From Asticcacaulis taihuensis (GTDB lineage Bacteria; Pseudomonadota; Alphaproteobacteria; Caulobacterales; Caulobacteraceae): a stretch of DNA of 64,000 nucleotides. The position numbers and the translations under genes were made by a program. The notes under the pieces are model-generated. The model saw nothing but the letters and a program-made list of their open reading frames with translations, was not told where the DNA came from and searched no databases. The DNA is taken from NCBI RefSeq assembly GCF_900100255.1, contig NZ_FMTS01000005.1, positions 124,001-188,000 on the forward strand. The letters run 5' to 3'. Positions within the stretch are counted from its first letter, which is position 1, and each line of letters begins with the position of its first letter. Positions 24,876-34,095 of the stretch are shown here, in pieces.

Positions 24876-26041
24876 CCGCCCGCATCCGCACACTGGATCA
24901 TGTGCGCGGCCTGAGTATTCTGGGCATATTGCTGGTCAATGCCATCGCCTTCGCCCAACCCTTCGCGGTCTACAGCCAGCCGAATATATCGCCCCTGCCG
25001 CTGACCAAGGCTGATCTGACCATCTGGTGGGTGATCGAGACCTTTTTCAAGGAAAAATTCATCACCTGCTTTACCCTGCTGTTCGGGGTGAGCGTGTATC
25101 TGGTCGGGCGTGATCGAAATCCCGCCGATCCGCTCTATCGCACGCCGCTGTTTCGCCGGCTGGCCTGGCTTGTGGTGTTCGGCCTGATCCACGGTGCCCT
25201 GATCTGGCATGGCGATATCCTGCTGTCCTATGCCCTGACCGGCTTCATTTTTTGGCGATGGCAGGACGCCTCGGCGCGCAAGCTGCTGGTCTGGGGCCTC
25301 GGCCTGTTTATCGCCGGTGCGGTGGTGATGCTTGGCCCCAATATCGCCACGACCCTGCAGGGTGAGCACGTCACGCCGGATTACGGTGATCTTGCTGAAC
25401 TGGTCGCCCGGATGCGCGGTCCCTTCCTGATCTCGATGGCGCAGAATGCCACGGTCTGGAGCGAGACCATTGTATCGGAAGTGCTCGGTTATATGCCGAC
25501 CACCCTGGGCTTGATGATGGTGGGCTTAAGCCTCTTCAAGACCGGCCTTTTGCGTGGCGAAGCGCCGATGCGGACCTATCTCTGGCTGATGGCGGCGGGG
25601 GCGGTGAGCCTGATGCTGATCGGCTGGCAGGCGCGGGTGACACTGGCGGCCGGTTTTCCCTATCCGGAGATATTTGGGCTTTATGCCCTGGCCAATGATC
25701 TTTTGTGCCTGCCGGTGGCGCTGGGCTATGTCAGCGTATTGGTGTTGCTCGGGCGGACATCAGTGGGTGCGGTGCTGTTATATCCACTGGCCTGTGCCGG
25801 AAGGATGGCCTTCACCAACTATCTGACGCAGTCCCTGATCATGACGGGGGTGTTCTATGGCGGACGCGGCCCGGACTGGTTTGGTGAAATGAACCATGCG
25901 GCGCTGGTGCCGGTCGTCGCGACCATCTGGATCGGTCAGTTGGTTGTCAGCACAATCTGGATGTCGGTCTTCCGTTACGGGCCGTTCGAATGGGGCTGGC
26001 GGTGTCTGACTTACCAGCGCTGGATGCCGATTTTAAAGTAA
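24872..26041 (+). CDS. DUF418 (YeiB-like) membrane protein
   Basis: 389 residues and about nine to ten transmembrane helices. It opens with RIRTLDHVRGLSILGILLVNA, the start of the COG2311/DUF418 family (related to acyltransferase-3 membrane proteins), and ends with the DUF418 pattern GRMAFTNYLTQSLI..FGPxEWxWR (here RYGPFEWGWRCLTYQRWMPI). Predicted substrate unknown. The TAA stop (26039-26041) is supplied by the left end of repeat copy B. Confidence 0.87.
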   Translation: MTARIRTLDHVRGLSILGILLVNAIAFAQPFAVYSQPNISPLPLTKADLTIWWVIETFFKEKFITCFTLLFGVSVYLVGRDRNPADPLYRTPLFRRLAWLVVFGLIHGALIWHGDILLSYALTGFIFWRWQDASARKLLVWGLGLFIAGAVVMLGPNIATTLQGEHVTPDYGDLAELVARMRGPFLISMAQNATVWSETIVSEVLGYMPTTLGLMMVGLSLFKTGLLRGEAPMRTYLWLMAAGAVSLMLIGWQARVTLAAGFPYPEIFGLYALANDLLCLPVALGYVSVLVLLGRTSVGAVLLYPLACAGRMAFTNYLTQSLIMTGVFYGGRGPDWFGEMNHAALVPVVATIWIGQLVVSTIWMSVFRYGPFEWGWRCLTYQRWMPILK

Positions 26042-26191
26042 GATACCCCACCACCAACGCGCAAGGGCGCGTCGGTCCCCCTCCCCAGTAAACTGGGGAG
26101 GTACAAGAAACCAAACTCTTGTACCTCCCCGACTTGTCGGGGAGGGGGACCGCGCCATTCTTTATGGCGTGGTGGTGGGGCTTCTTGCTTA
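26038..26191. repeat. Palindromic intergenic repeat, copy B
   Basis: About 154 bp between convergent genes. The left end GTAAGATACCCCACCACC provides the stop of the DUF418 gene; the right end GGTGGTGGGGCTTCTTGCTT stops three bases short of the tlpA stop. The inner hairpins CCTCCCC..GGGGAGG are linked by GTACAAG/CTTGTAC. The left end equals the inverse of copy A's right end, so ends are exchanged between copies. Confidence 0.87.
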
Positions 26192-26193
26192 AC

Positions 26194-26976
26194 CTATTCC
26201 GCCAATAGCCTATCCAGCAGGGCCTGGACTTCCGGCGTATCCCACTTGGCCTCACCATCCAGGCGCGCCACCTGACGGCCCTGTTTGTCGAGGATCAGGG
26301 TGCCGGGCATTCCGGTGATATTGTATTTCGATGGCGCCTGGAATTCCTGGTCGGCATAGACCTCCAGCGGCTGCTGCACATCCATGAAGGATTTGACATC
26401 GGCAAACTTGTCCTCGGTATCAACGCTGAGCGGCAACACTTTCACGCCCTTGCCGGCATAGTGTTCCTGAAGCTTGGCCAGGGTCGGCATCTCGAACCGG
26501 CAGGGCGCGCACCACGTCGCCCAGACATTCAGCACCACGACCTGGCCCTTGAAGTCGCTCAGTTTTACAGGCTTCTGGTTACGATCGATAAAGCTGATAT
26601 CCGCTATTGTGACAGGCGCCTCGTTCGTTACCAGCTTGGCCAGCGCGCCCTTGGCATAGACGGCGAGTGGCCCCTTGGCCTGGGCGACGGCGGGCGCGTT
26701 TGTGGCCGCGATTTCGGTGCCCGGTACCGTGCCGGCCGGCTTTGCCACCAGACGCCAGGTTACCAGCGCGACGAGCGCCAGAACCACTATGGTTACAACG
26801 GCAATCACCGCCGCCGGCGGGCGTTTCATTTTTCTGACCCTGGGCGTGTTTGCGGCCTTGGGTTCCGCGGCGTCCTCCGCTATAGGCATGACCGCCGGGG
26901 CGACAGAAGGCTCGCCCTGAATTTCAGATTCCGTTGAGGGCGTTGCTTCGTCCTCATTCAACCTGGGTTCCGTCAT
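26194..26976 (-). CDS. tlpA: TlpA-like thioredoxin-domain protein
   Basis: 260 residues. A cytoplasmic polar leader of about 55 residues is followed by a transmembrane helix (about 56-76, [18 protein letters not shown]), then a periplasmic thioredoxin fold with the redox motif [13 protein letters not shown] and a cis-Pro loop in GMPGTLILD. Likely supplies reductant for cytochrome c or CuA assembly. The ATG shares two bases with the argH start on the other strand. Confidence 0.9.
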   Translation of the reverse strand: MTEPRLNEDEATPSTESEIQGEPSVAPAVMPIAEDAAEPKAANTPRVRKMKRPPAAVIAVVTIVVLALVALVTWRLVAKPAGTVPGTEIAATNAPAVAQAKGPLAVYAKGALAKLVTNEAPVTIADISFIDRNQKPVKLSDFKGQVVVLNVWATWCAPCRFEMPTLAKLQEHYAGKGVKVLPLSVDTEDKFADVKSFMDVQQPLEVYADQEFQAPSKYNITGMPGTLILDKQGRQVARLDGEAKWDTPEVQALLDRLLAE

Positions 26977-28402
26977 GACCGATCCATCCGCCCAAAAAGC
27001 CCCGAACGCGCAGGCCCCTCAACAGGGCCAGAAAATGTGGGGCGGTCGTTTTACTGCCCGACCCGATGAGATTATGCAAGCCATCAATGTCTCCATCGAT
27101 GTCGATAAACGCCTTTGGCAGCAAGACCTTGCGGGTTCGAAAGCCCACTGCGTCATGCTGGCCAAACAAGGTATCATAAGTTCGGAAGACTCCCAAATCA
27201 TCCTGAACGGGCTGGAAACCATAACCGCCGAGATCGAGGCCGGAACCTTCCCTTTCCGCGCCGAGTTCGAAGACATTCACATGAATGTCGAGGCGCGTCT
27301 GCGCGAACTGATCGGCGCCACAGCCGGCCGCCTGCATACCGCCCGTTCGCGCAATGATCAGGTGGCGACCGATTTCCGCCTGTGGGTGCGCGACCAGGTC
27401 GATCTCACCATCCAGCAGCTTTATGACCTGCAGGGCGCACTGCTCAAGCGCGCCGAAGACTATGCCGATGCCCTGATGCCGGGCTTTACCCATTTGCAGC
27501 CCGCGCAACCGGTGACTTTTGGTCACCACCTGATGGCCTATGTCGAGATGATCGGCCGCGACCGGACGCGCTTTATCGATGCGCGCGCCCGCATGAACGA
27601 GAACCCGCTGGGTTCGGCAGCACTGGCCGGTTCGCCCTTCCCGATCGACCGCCACATGACGGCCCAGGCGTTGGGTTTTGACCGCCCCACCGGTAATTCG
27701 CTCGATGGCGTGTCGGATCGTGATTTCGCGCTTGAATCCTTAAGCCACGCCGCCATCTGCGCCGGACACCTGTCGCGCCTGGCCGAAGAGATCGTCATCT
27801 GGACGACGCCCTATTTCGGCTTCATCCGCCTGTCGGATGCGTTCTCGACCGGCTCCTCCATCATGCCGCAGAAGCGCAACCCGGATGCAGCCGAACTGGT
27901 GCGCGCCAAGACCGGCCGCATCAATGGCGCGCTGATCGCCCTGACCACGGTAATGAAGGGCCTGCCGCTGGCCTATTCCAAGGACATGCAGGAAGACAAG
28001 CCGCCGGTCTTCGAAGCCTTCGATGCCCTCGATCTCGCCATCCGCGCCATGACCGGCATGGTGCTCGATCTCCAGGCCAATACCGAGAAGATGGCCGCCG
28101 CCGCGGGCGCCGGTTTCTCGACCGCGACCGACCTGGCCGACTGGCTGGTGCGGAACTTAGGCATTCCCTTCCGCGATGCGCACCATATTACCGGCGCTGC
28201 GGTCAAGCTGGCGGAAGCGCAGGGTGTGGATTTGGCGCAACTAAGCCTTGGCGATCTGCAAAATCTGGAAGCCAGGATCACGGATGATGTGTATAAGGTG
28301 TTAACGCCTGAGGCCAGTTGCGCCAGCCGTCAAAGCTACGGCGGCACGGCGCCCGATCAGGTTCGCATTCAAATCCAGCGCTGGAAGGATCAACGCTCAT
28401 GA
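26975..28402 (+). CDS. argH: Argininosuccinate lyase
   Basis: 475 residues. Last step of arginine synthesis, splitting argininosuccinate to arginine and fumarate. Family hallmarks: [37 protein letters not shown], the superfamily signature [12 protein letters not shown] with the catalytic Ser loop. Family homology begins around residue 20, so ATG 27035 (MWGGRF) is an alternative start that would leave room for divergent promoters. First gene of an argH-lptM-lysA operon. Confidence 0.96.
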   Translation: MTDPSAQKAPNAQAPQQGQKMWGGRFTARPDEIMQAINVSIDVDKRLWQQDLAGSKAHCVMLAKQGIISSEDSQIILNGLETITAEIEAGTFPFRAEFEDIHMNVEARLRELIGATAGRLHTARSRNDQVATDFRLWVRDQVDLTIQQLYDLQGALLKRAEDYADALMPGFTHLQPAQPVTFGHHLMAYVEMIGRDRTRFIDARARMNENPLGSAALAGSPFPIDRHMTAQALGFDRPTGNSLDGVSDRDFALESLSHAAICAGHLSRLAEEIVIWTTPYFGFIRLSDAFSTGSSIMPQKRNPDAAELVRAKTGRINGALIALTTVMKGLPLAYSKDMQEDKPPVFEAFDALDLAIRAMTGMVLDLQANTEKMAAAAGAGFSTATDLADWLVRNLGIPFRDAHHITGAAVKLAEAQGVDLAQLSLGDLQNLEARITDDVYKVLTPEASCASRQSYGGTAPDQVRIQIQRWKDQRS

Positions 28403-28740
28403 TGACGCCTAAAAACACCCGCCTTGCCATGACGATCGTGCTGGGTGCCGCGCTGGCTGCCTCCCTGCTGTCGGCCTGTGGCAAGCTGGGCGATCTCGAG
28501 CGCGCGCCGCCGATGATGAACAAGAAGGCGGCCGCCGAATGGTCGACCTCGCAGAACCCAGATGGCGGCGTGACCACCACGACCGATTCCTCGACGTCTC
28601 GCGCCACGGAAAAAGCAACGCCGGACGCCGATGCCAAGAACAGTATGGAAAACCCCTATGCCGTCAACAAGCGCATCCAGGATGCGCCGCTGGAAGGCAC
28701 GGGCAGCAATAACGGCTTCCGCGACGCCCCGAACAAGTAA
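28399..28740 (+). CDS. LptM-like small lipoprotein
   Basis: 113 residues; the ATG overlaps the argH stop (ATGA). Signal peptide with lipobox LLSAC, and immediately after the lipidated Cys the sequence [12 protein letters not shown] matches the YifL/LptM pattern (CGxKGPLxxPP). LptM helps mature the LptD translocon in enterobacteria. The tail is polar, Thr/Ser-rich and disordered, longer than in E. coli. Location between argH and lysA is typical of alphaproteobacteria. Confidence 0.78.
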   Translation: MMTPKNTRLAMTIVLGAALAASLLSACGKLGDLERAPPMMNKKAAAEWSTSQNPDGGVTTTTDSSTSRATEKATPDADAKNSMENPYAVNKRIQDAPLEGTGSNNGFRDAPNK

Positions 28741-28753
28741 GTCCAATACGTAG

Positions 28754-30070
28754 ATGAACCATTTCGAGTACCACGACGGCGAACTTTACTGCGAACAGGT
28801 CTCTTTGCGCGAACTGGCCGATACCGTCGGCACACCGCTATATGTCTATTCCTCGGCGACCCTTGAGCGGCATTATAATGTCTTCGCCGATGCCCTGTCG
28901 TCGAAGCCGGAACTGCGCAGCCCCAAGGGTGAGGCGCCGCTGGTGGCCTATGCCACCAAGGCCAATTCCAACCTGGGCGTGCTGGCCACTCTGGCGGCAC
29001 AGGGCTGCGGGGCTGATACGGTTTCGGAAGGGGAAATCCGCAAGGCGCTGAAAGCGGGCATTCCGGCGGATCGCATCGTCTTTTCCGGCGTCGGCAAGAC
29101 CGATGCGGAAATGGCATTCGCGCTGAAAGCGGGCATCTATCAGCTCAATGTCGAGTCACGCCCCGAACTGGAACGCCTGGCCCGCGTGGCCGCCGAACTC
29201 GACATGGTGGCGCCCTTTGTCATCCGCATCAATCCGGGCGTCGGCGCCGGTGGTCATGAAAAGATCACCACGGGCGGGGCGAAAGACAAGTTCGGCATCT
29301 CGGCGGCGGAAGCCTTGTCGCTTTACGCCGCCGCGGCCGGTCACCCCAATCTCGCGCCCATGGGCATTGCCTGTCATATCGGCAGCCAGATTCTCGATCT
29401 CAAGCCGTTGCAGGAAGCCTTCACCAGGATGCGCGGCTGGGTCGAGCAATTGCGCGCTGAGGGCCTGAGCGTTGAGCGCCTCGATCTTGGTGGCGGGCTC
29501 GGCGTGCCCTATTTCAACCAGAAGGAGCCGGCCAGCGTGGCCGACTATGCCGAAATGACGGCCCTGGCCGCCGGTAATCTGGGTGTACGCTATACCTTCG
29601 AGCCGGGCCGCCTGATCGCCGCCAATGCCGGTGTGCTGATCTCGAAGGTGGTGCATGTCCATGAGCGCGCCGATTCCGGCCAGCAGTTCCTGGTGATCGA
29701 CGCGGCGATGAACGACCTGATCCGTCCGGCGCTTTACGATGCCTTTCATGATATCCGCCCCGTGGCACGCCCCGGCAACGAGACGGCGACCTATGATGTG
29801 GTCGGGCCGATCTGCGAGACCGGCGATACCTTCACGCGCGGGCGGGAGATGCCTGTGATGCAGGCGGGTGAACTGGTGTCCTTCATGAGCGCCGGGGCCT
29901 ATGGCGCGGTCATGGGAAGCGAATATAATTCGCGGCCACTCGCGCCGGAGGTGTTGGTGCGTGACGCTGACTGGTCTGTCGTGCGTCCTCGGCCAAGTTA
30001 TGAAGAGATGATGGCGCGGGAGCCGATTCCGGCCTGGCTGTCACCGTCACCACGCGTCAAAACGGCTTGA
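28754..30070 (+). CDS. lysA: Diaminopimelate decarboxylase
   Basis: 438 residues, fold-type III PLP enzyme making lysine from meso-DAP. The PLP lysine lies in YATKANSNLGVL; HIGSQILDLKPL, LDLGGGLGVPY and FEPGRLIAANAG are conserved; GPICETGDTF contains the second-subunit active-site Cys-Glu. Usual family length. Third gene of the argH operon, followed by the DUF4175 remnant 18 bases on. Confidence 0.96.
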   Translation: MNHFEYHDGELYCEQVSLRELADTVGTPLYVYSSATLERHYNVFADALSSKPELRSPKGEAPLVAYATKANSNLGVLATLAAQGCGADTVSEGEIRKALKAGIPADRIVFSGVGKTDAEMAFALKAGIYQLNVESRPELERLARVAAELDMVAPFVIRINPGVGAGGHEKITTGGAKDKFGISAAEALSLYAAAAGHPNLAPMGIACHIGSQILDLKPLQEAFTRMRGWVEQLRAEGLSVERLDLGGGLGVPYFNQKEPASVADYAEMTALAAGNLGVRYTFEPGRLIAANAGVLISKVVHVHERADSGQQFLVIDAAMNDLIRPALYDAFHDIRPVARPGNETATYDVVGPICETGDTFTRGREMPVMQAGELVSFMSAGAYGAVMGSEYNSRPLAPEVLVRDADWSVVRPRPSYEEMMAREPIPAWLSPSPRVKTA

Positions 30071-30088
30071 TTTGGAATAGGGGGGGCT

Positions 30089-30622
30089 ATGCAGCAGAGC
30101 AATCAATCACCGTTGGCGCCGCTCAATCGCGGATTGTTCTTCACGAAAGCGACGATGATCTGGGAGCGTCTGCTGCTGCCATTCCTGTTCCCATTCGTGC
30201 TTCTGGCCCTGCTGATCGCGGTGGCGGGGCAGTGGGGGCTGTTTGGGGGGCTGCCGAAAGCGGCGCATATTGCCGTGCTGGTGGTTGGGCTGATCCTCTG
30301 CATCATTGCCGCGGTGCGCACAATTTTACGCTTTCGGATGCCGACCTTCACCGAAATCAATACCCGTCTGGCGCTGGATAATGGCCTTCGCCCGGACCGT
30401 TTGCTGGCCATGCGTCATGAGAAAAACCAACCGCCTTTGAAGGTCGGCAAAGCTAAGGCGGGCATCGCGGCCTCCGATCCGTTTGCCCTGCGCTATGTGG
30501 CCTTGGCGGCGGCGATACTGGGTTTCCTGATCCAGGGGCCGGTATCGGTTGAGCGGGTGGCGAGCGGATTTGTGCCACTGGGAAATAATGTGCAGAGTTT
30601 TGCAGCCGTAAGTCTTAAGTAA
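30089..30622 (+). pseudogene. Truncated DUF4175 (TIGR02302-type) membrane protein
   Basis: A 177-residue open frame matching only the start of the roughly 800-residue DUF4175 family that normally follows lysA in these bacteria. Two N-terminal helices (LLLPFLFPFVLLALLIAV; HIAVLVVGLILCIIAAV) and the family's TRLALDNGLRPDRLLAM..KVGKAKAGIAASDPFALRYVAL are recognisable. The stretch usually lying between those last two blocks is shortened, and the frame ends at a TAA (30620-30622) supplied by palindromic repeat copy C. The whole periplasmic coiled-coil part is missing. It may be a remnant or a retained membrane stub. Confidence 0.6.
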
Positions 30623-30780
30623 GAAACCCCACCACCATTTCGCCTTCGGCTCATGGTCCCCCTCCCCAACAAGTTGGGGAGGTATAAGACAAAGCGCCTT
30701 CCTATACCTCCCCACCTCTGGTGGGGAGGGGGACCGCACGACGCGCAAAGCGCTAGATGCAGTGGTGGGGTTTCTTGCTT
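30619..30780. repeat. Palindromic intergenic repeat, copy C
   Basis: About 162 bp between convergent genes. Ends GTAAGAAACCCCACCACC and GTGGTGGGGTTTCTTGCTT; inner stems CCTCCCC..GGGGAGG with TATAAG/CTATA junction; the right arm carries GACCGCACGACGCGCAAAGC, near-identical to copy E. It ends the truncated DUF4175 frame. Confidence 0.88.
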
Positions 30781-30787
30781 ATTAAAC

Positions 30788-31324
30788 CTAATCCAGAACC
30801 CCGATGTAGGGCAGGGCGCGATATTTGCCGCCATCATCCAGTCCGTAGCCGACGAGATAGCGCGCCGGCGCTTCCCAGGCACAGAAATCGACCTCCATCT
30901 CACGCATCTTGCTGTCCTTCATCGGATCGGGCTTGCGGGCGAAAACGGCGGTCAGTACTTCCGAAGCACCGGCTTCCCGAGCGATCTCGCAGGCGATTTT
31001 CAGTGAGGCGCCGGTATCGAGCACATCGTCCATGATCAGCACCTGCCGGCCTTCGACCGAGCGCTGCAAGGGCGCACGGATCAGCATGGCGCCGCTTTCG
31101 TGACTGTCGGCGTAGGAGGACAGCCACAGGGCATCAAAGGCGATATCCTTGCCCGCACGATTGAGGGCGCGGCTGAGATCGGCGGCGAACCAGATGCCGC
31201 CGGTCAGCAGGCAGACCCCGACGCAGTCCGGCTTTATATAGTCGATCATCAGATCGGCCAGCGCGGTGACGCGGCCCTGAACCTCGTCTTCACTGAGCAG
31301 AGCGGCAGGTCGGTGATCGGTCAT
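30788..31324 (-). CDS. hpt: Hypoxanthine phosphoribosyltransferase
   Basis: 178 residues from ATG 31324; the long N-terminal Arg-rich extension to 31531 overlaps the upstream gene and is rejected. Purine salvage: hypoxanthine/guanine plus PRPP gives IMP/GMP. The PRPP-binding motif VLIMDDVLDTGASL and the N-terminal CVGVCLLTGGIWFAADL (PPi loop) identify the family, as does the WLSSYADSHESGA flexible loop. It follows the zinc-ribbon protein by 16 bases. Confidence 0.93.
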   Translation of the reverse strand: MTDHRPAALLSEDEVQGRVTALADLMIDYIKPDCVGVCLLTGGIWFAADLSRALNRAGKDIAFDALWLSSYADSHESGAMLIRAPLQRSVEGRQVLIMDDVLDTGASLKIACEIAREAGASEVLTAVFARKPDPMKDSKMREMEVDFCAWEAPARYLVGYGLDDGGKYRALPYIGVLD

Positions 31325-31340
31325 GCGTATACTCGGTAAG

Positions 31341-32273
31341 CTAGTGGGACGCGCCGTGGGTGTCGGCAGCCTCATGAGGCAGGCTTGAGCGCAGGGCCGG
31401 CTCCGGCTGGTCATGCGCCGGTTCATCGGCCGCCTCGGCATGGGCAGGTGCGGCCTCCGGCGGTGCGGCCGTTTCGTGCGCTGGTTTGGACGCCGTTTCG
31501 TCAGCCACTTCGTGACCGGCGCCTTCGTCATGGCCGCTCACCGGCGTGACGCGCAGGTCGGGGCCGGCGGTCTTCATCTTCTTCATCGCCACCAGGTCGA
31601 AATCGAGGTCGAGCGACGAGGTCAGGTTCTTTGGGTCGGCGACATCGAAGACCAGGGTGCGCGTGGCATGGGGCGCCACGACGAGGCCGTCCGACGGCAT
31701 CAGCACTGAATTGAACTCCTGCAGGGTAGAATCGAGCAGCTTGACGCGGACCGGCGGCACCGGCACCGGCTTGTCACTGGTGTTCTTTATCTGTGCCTTG
31801 ACCGTCACCACGAAGCGTCCGCCCTTGAAGGCGGCATCCGCGTTCTTGTCGCCGAAGACGAGATGCGTGCCATTGACCTTCATGCCGACCATGGCATAGG
31901 CGCCGGCGATGCGCGGGAAGGCGCGGACGATATCGACGCGCAGGAAGAAGCCCAGCGCCAGGATCAGCGCAAAGGCGGCCGCCATGCCGCCCCAGACCAT
32001 GCCCTGCGCCGCCAGGGCCTTCATCCGCTTCTTGTCTTCGAGGATGGCGCGGTATTTCAGCGGCAGCTTCTTGGCCTTGACCGTATGCAGATCCTCGACC
32101 GTTTCCTTCTCGGACTTCTTGACGTCGCTGAAGGAGAGATCGATCGGCTTTTCCGGGCGTTCGGCGTGCCAGGTGGTCTTACAGGCCGCGCAGCGCACAG
32201 TCCGTCCGCGAACGCCCAGTTGGGATTCGTTGAGCGTGTATTTCGTCGCGCAGTTAGGACAGCTCAGGATCAT
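31341..32273 (-). CDS. Zinc-ribbon (MJ0042) membrane protein with DUF3426-like domain
   Basis: 310 residues. The N-terminal MJ0042 zinc ribbon, CPNCATKY..VRCAACKTTWHA, has two CxxC pairs. A helix at about 93-112 crosses the membrane, and a periplasmic FxxxG-type domain (VVTVKAQIKNTSDKPVPVPPVRVKL; DUF3426-like) follows. The C-terminus is a His/Glu/Ala-rich tail (about residues 245-310) that may bind metal. Divergent from ftsEX across 120 bases that hold several TTAAC half-sites. Function unknown. Confidence 0.85.
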   Translation of the reverse strand: MILSCPNCATKYTLNESQLGVRGRTVRCAACKTTWHAERPEKPIDLSFSDVKKSEKETVEDLHTVKAKKLPLKYRAILEDKKRMKALAAQGMVWGGMAAAFALILALGFFLRVDIVRAFPRIAGAYAMVGMKVNGTHLVFGDKNADAAFKGGRFVVTVKAQIKNTSDKPVPVPPVRVKLLDSTLQEFNSVLMPSDGLVVAPHATRTLVFDVADPKNLTSSLDLDFDLVAMKKMKTAGPDLRVTPVSGHDEGAGHEVADETASKPAHETAAPPEAAPAHAEAADEPAHDQPEPALRSSLPHEAADTHGASH

Positions 32274-32393
32274 GATCAGTTAAGTCGAACGGCACCGAAT
32301 CAGTACATAAACCCGTTAACCACATACGGGTTCTTAACCTTATGTCCCCAAAAGTCTTAACAACTGATCAAGCCAGGGCCCCGCAAAGCTGAT

Positions 32394-33167
32394 ATGACGA
32401 CCCCGCCATCAGACACCGATCGCCAGCCGCGCCGCCACGCGGAACCGGAGGCTGTTGTGGCCTTCCATGGCGTGTCGCTGGGTTATGACCTGGGGATGCC
32501 AAAGACACTGGCCGCCGGGCTGAACGAAGACGACCTGATCCTGAAAAATCTCAATTTCGAGCTGCCGGCCGGGTCGTTTCATTTCCTGACCGGGCCGTCG
32601 GGTTCGGGCAAGACCTCGCTGCTGAAGATGATCTATCTGGCGCAGAAACCGACCACCGGCGTGATCGAGCTGTTCGGCGAAACCATCCGGCCGCATGACC
32701 GTGCCCAGACCGCCGGCCTGCGCCGCCGCCTCGGCATCATTTTCCAGGATTTCCGCCTGCTTGAGCATCTGAATGTGTTTGATAATGCGGCCCTGCCGCT
32801 GTTTGTTCATGGCGCGCATTTCCACGAATATCATGATGATGTCACCGAACTGCTCAACTGGGTGGGGCTGAAAAACCGGCTCGATGCCATGCCGAATGTG
32901 CTTTCCGGTGGCGAGAAGCAGCGCCTGGCCATCGCCCGTGCCGTGGTGACGCGTCCAACCCTGATCCTGGCGGACGAACCGACCGGCAATATAGATTACG
33001 CCATGGGCCTGCGCATCATGCGCCTGTTCATCGAGCTGAACCGCCTGGGCGCCACTGTGCTGATCGCCACCCATGATGAAGGTCTGGTGAAGGCGTCCGG
33101 TATGCCGGTGCTCGAACTGCGCCAGGGGCAGTTATTTCAGCGGGACGTTTCGGAGGGCGTGCGATGA
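32394..33167 (+). CDS. ftsE: Cell-division ABC ATPase FtsE
   Basis: 257 residues. Walker [10 protein letters not shown], signature [14 protein letters not shown], Walker [13 protein letters not shown] and switch His ATHD. FtsE with FtsX transmits a signal across the membrane to periplasmic cell-wall hydrolases at the division site. Two oddities: a 22-residue polar N-terminal extension, and an insertion ([14 protein letters not shown]) between the first strand and the core, making it longer than typical FtsE (about 220). Overlaps ftsX by four bases. Confidence 0.93.
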   Translation: MTTPPSDTDRQPRRHAEPEAVVAFHGVSLGYDLGMPKTLAAGLNEDDLILKNLNFELPAGSFHFLTGPSGSGKTSLLKMIYLAQKPTTGVIELFGETIRPHDRAQTAGLRRRLGIIFQDFRLLEHLNVFDNAALPLFVHGAHFHEYHDDVTELLNWVGLKNRLDAMPNVLSGGEKQRLAIARAVVTRPTLILADEPTGNIDYAMGLRIMRLFIELNRLGATVLIATHDEGLVKASGMPVLELRQGQLFQRDVSEGVR

Positions 33168-34060
33168 TCGGGCCGATCGTTGCAAAACTCGGGGTTTTGA
33201 AGGCCGGCAAGCTGTTGCCGCAGCAGGACCAGCGCGAGGTGGCCCTGCATTATGTCATCGGCGTTTTGTGTTTCCTGGCCTGCATGGCGGCCATGGTGGT
33301 CATGGCATCCGATCGCGCCGCCCACGGCTGGTCACGCGATATCCGCGCCGAGGTAACCGTTCAGGTGCGTCCGACCGGCCTGGAAAGCGGCTCCATCGCG
33401 GCGGCCAAGGCGGCGGAGGTGCTGGCCGGCGTCAAGGGGGTGGGGCAGGTGACGGCGCTGGAACCGGAAAAGGCCAAGGATCTGATCAAGCCCTGGCTGG
33501 GCGATGCCGTGCTCGATGATCTGCCGATCCCCAACCTGGTGGAGGTCACGCTCGACCAGCGCCACCCGGCCACGACCCAGGCCATGATGAATGCCCTGAC
33601 TGATGCCAGTATCGATGCCAGCATCGATGATCATTCGACCTGGCTGAAGGATGTCGAGCAAAGCGCCCTGACCATCCGACTGATTTCGCTGGGGATATTT
33701 TTCATCATATTCTCGGCCACCGGCGCCGTGGTGGGGTTTGCCACCCGCGCCGGCCTGACCGCCCGCGCCGATATCGTCGATGTGCTGTCCTTGTGCGGCG
33801 CCAGCGATATCTTCATCGCCGAACGCTTCCAGTGGCGCTTTGCCCGCATGGCGTTTGAATCCGGCCTGCTGGGCGCGGGTCTGGCGGGTGCGGTCATGGC
33901 GCTCATAAAAGCCACAGGTTCCTCACAAAGCTTTGCCATAGCCCTTCCCTTTTCATGGTCCGACCTGTTAATATTAATTCCATGTCCGTTCCTGGTTGCG
34001 TTGATCGGCGCCCTGACCGCGCGTATGGTAACCTTGCGGCTGCTGGCGCAGCATGACTGA
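33164..34060 (+). CDS. ftsX: Cell-division permease-like protein FtsX
   Basis: 298 residues; the ATG overlaps the ftsE stop (ATGA). FtsX topology: one TM helix near residues 28-46, a periplasmic loop of about 125 residues (EVTVQVRPTGLESGS..; LPIPNLVEVTL), then three helices around 178-200, 228-246 and 268-290. Includes the family's SLCGASDIFIAERFQWRFARMA coupling segment. Works with FtsE. A YdcF-family gene follows. Confidence 0.92.
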   Translation: MIGPIVAKLGVLKAGKLLPQQDQREVALHYVIGVLCFLACMAAMVVMASDRAAHGWSRDIRAEVTVQVRPTGLESGSIAAAKAAEVLAGVKGVGQVTALEPEKAKDLIKPWLGDAVLDDLPIPNLVEVTLDQRHPATTQAMMNALTDASIDASIDDHSTWLKDVEQSALTIRLISLGIFFIIFSATGAVVGFATRAGLTARADIVDVLSLCGASDIFIAERFQWRFARMAFESGLLGAGLAGAVMALIKATGSSQSFAIALPFSWSDLLILIPCPFLVALIGALTARMVTLRLLAQHD

Positions 34061-34095
34061 ACTGTATTGAGGGGGAGGCTGATATTATCAAACAT

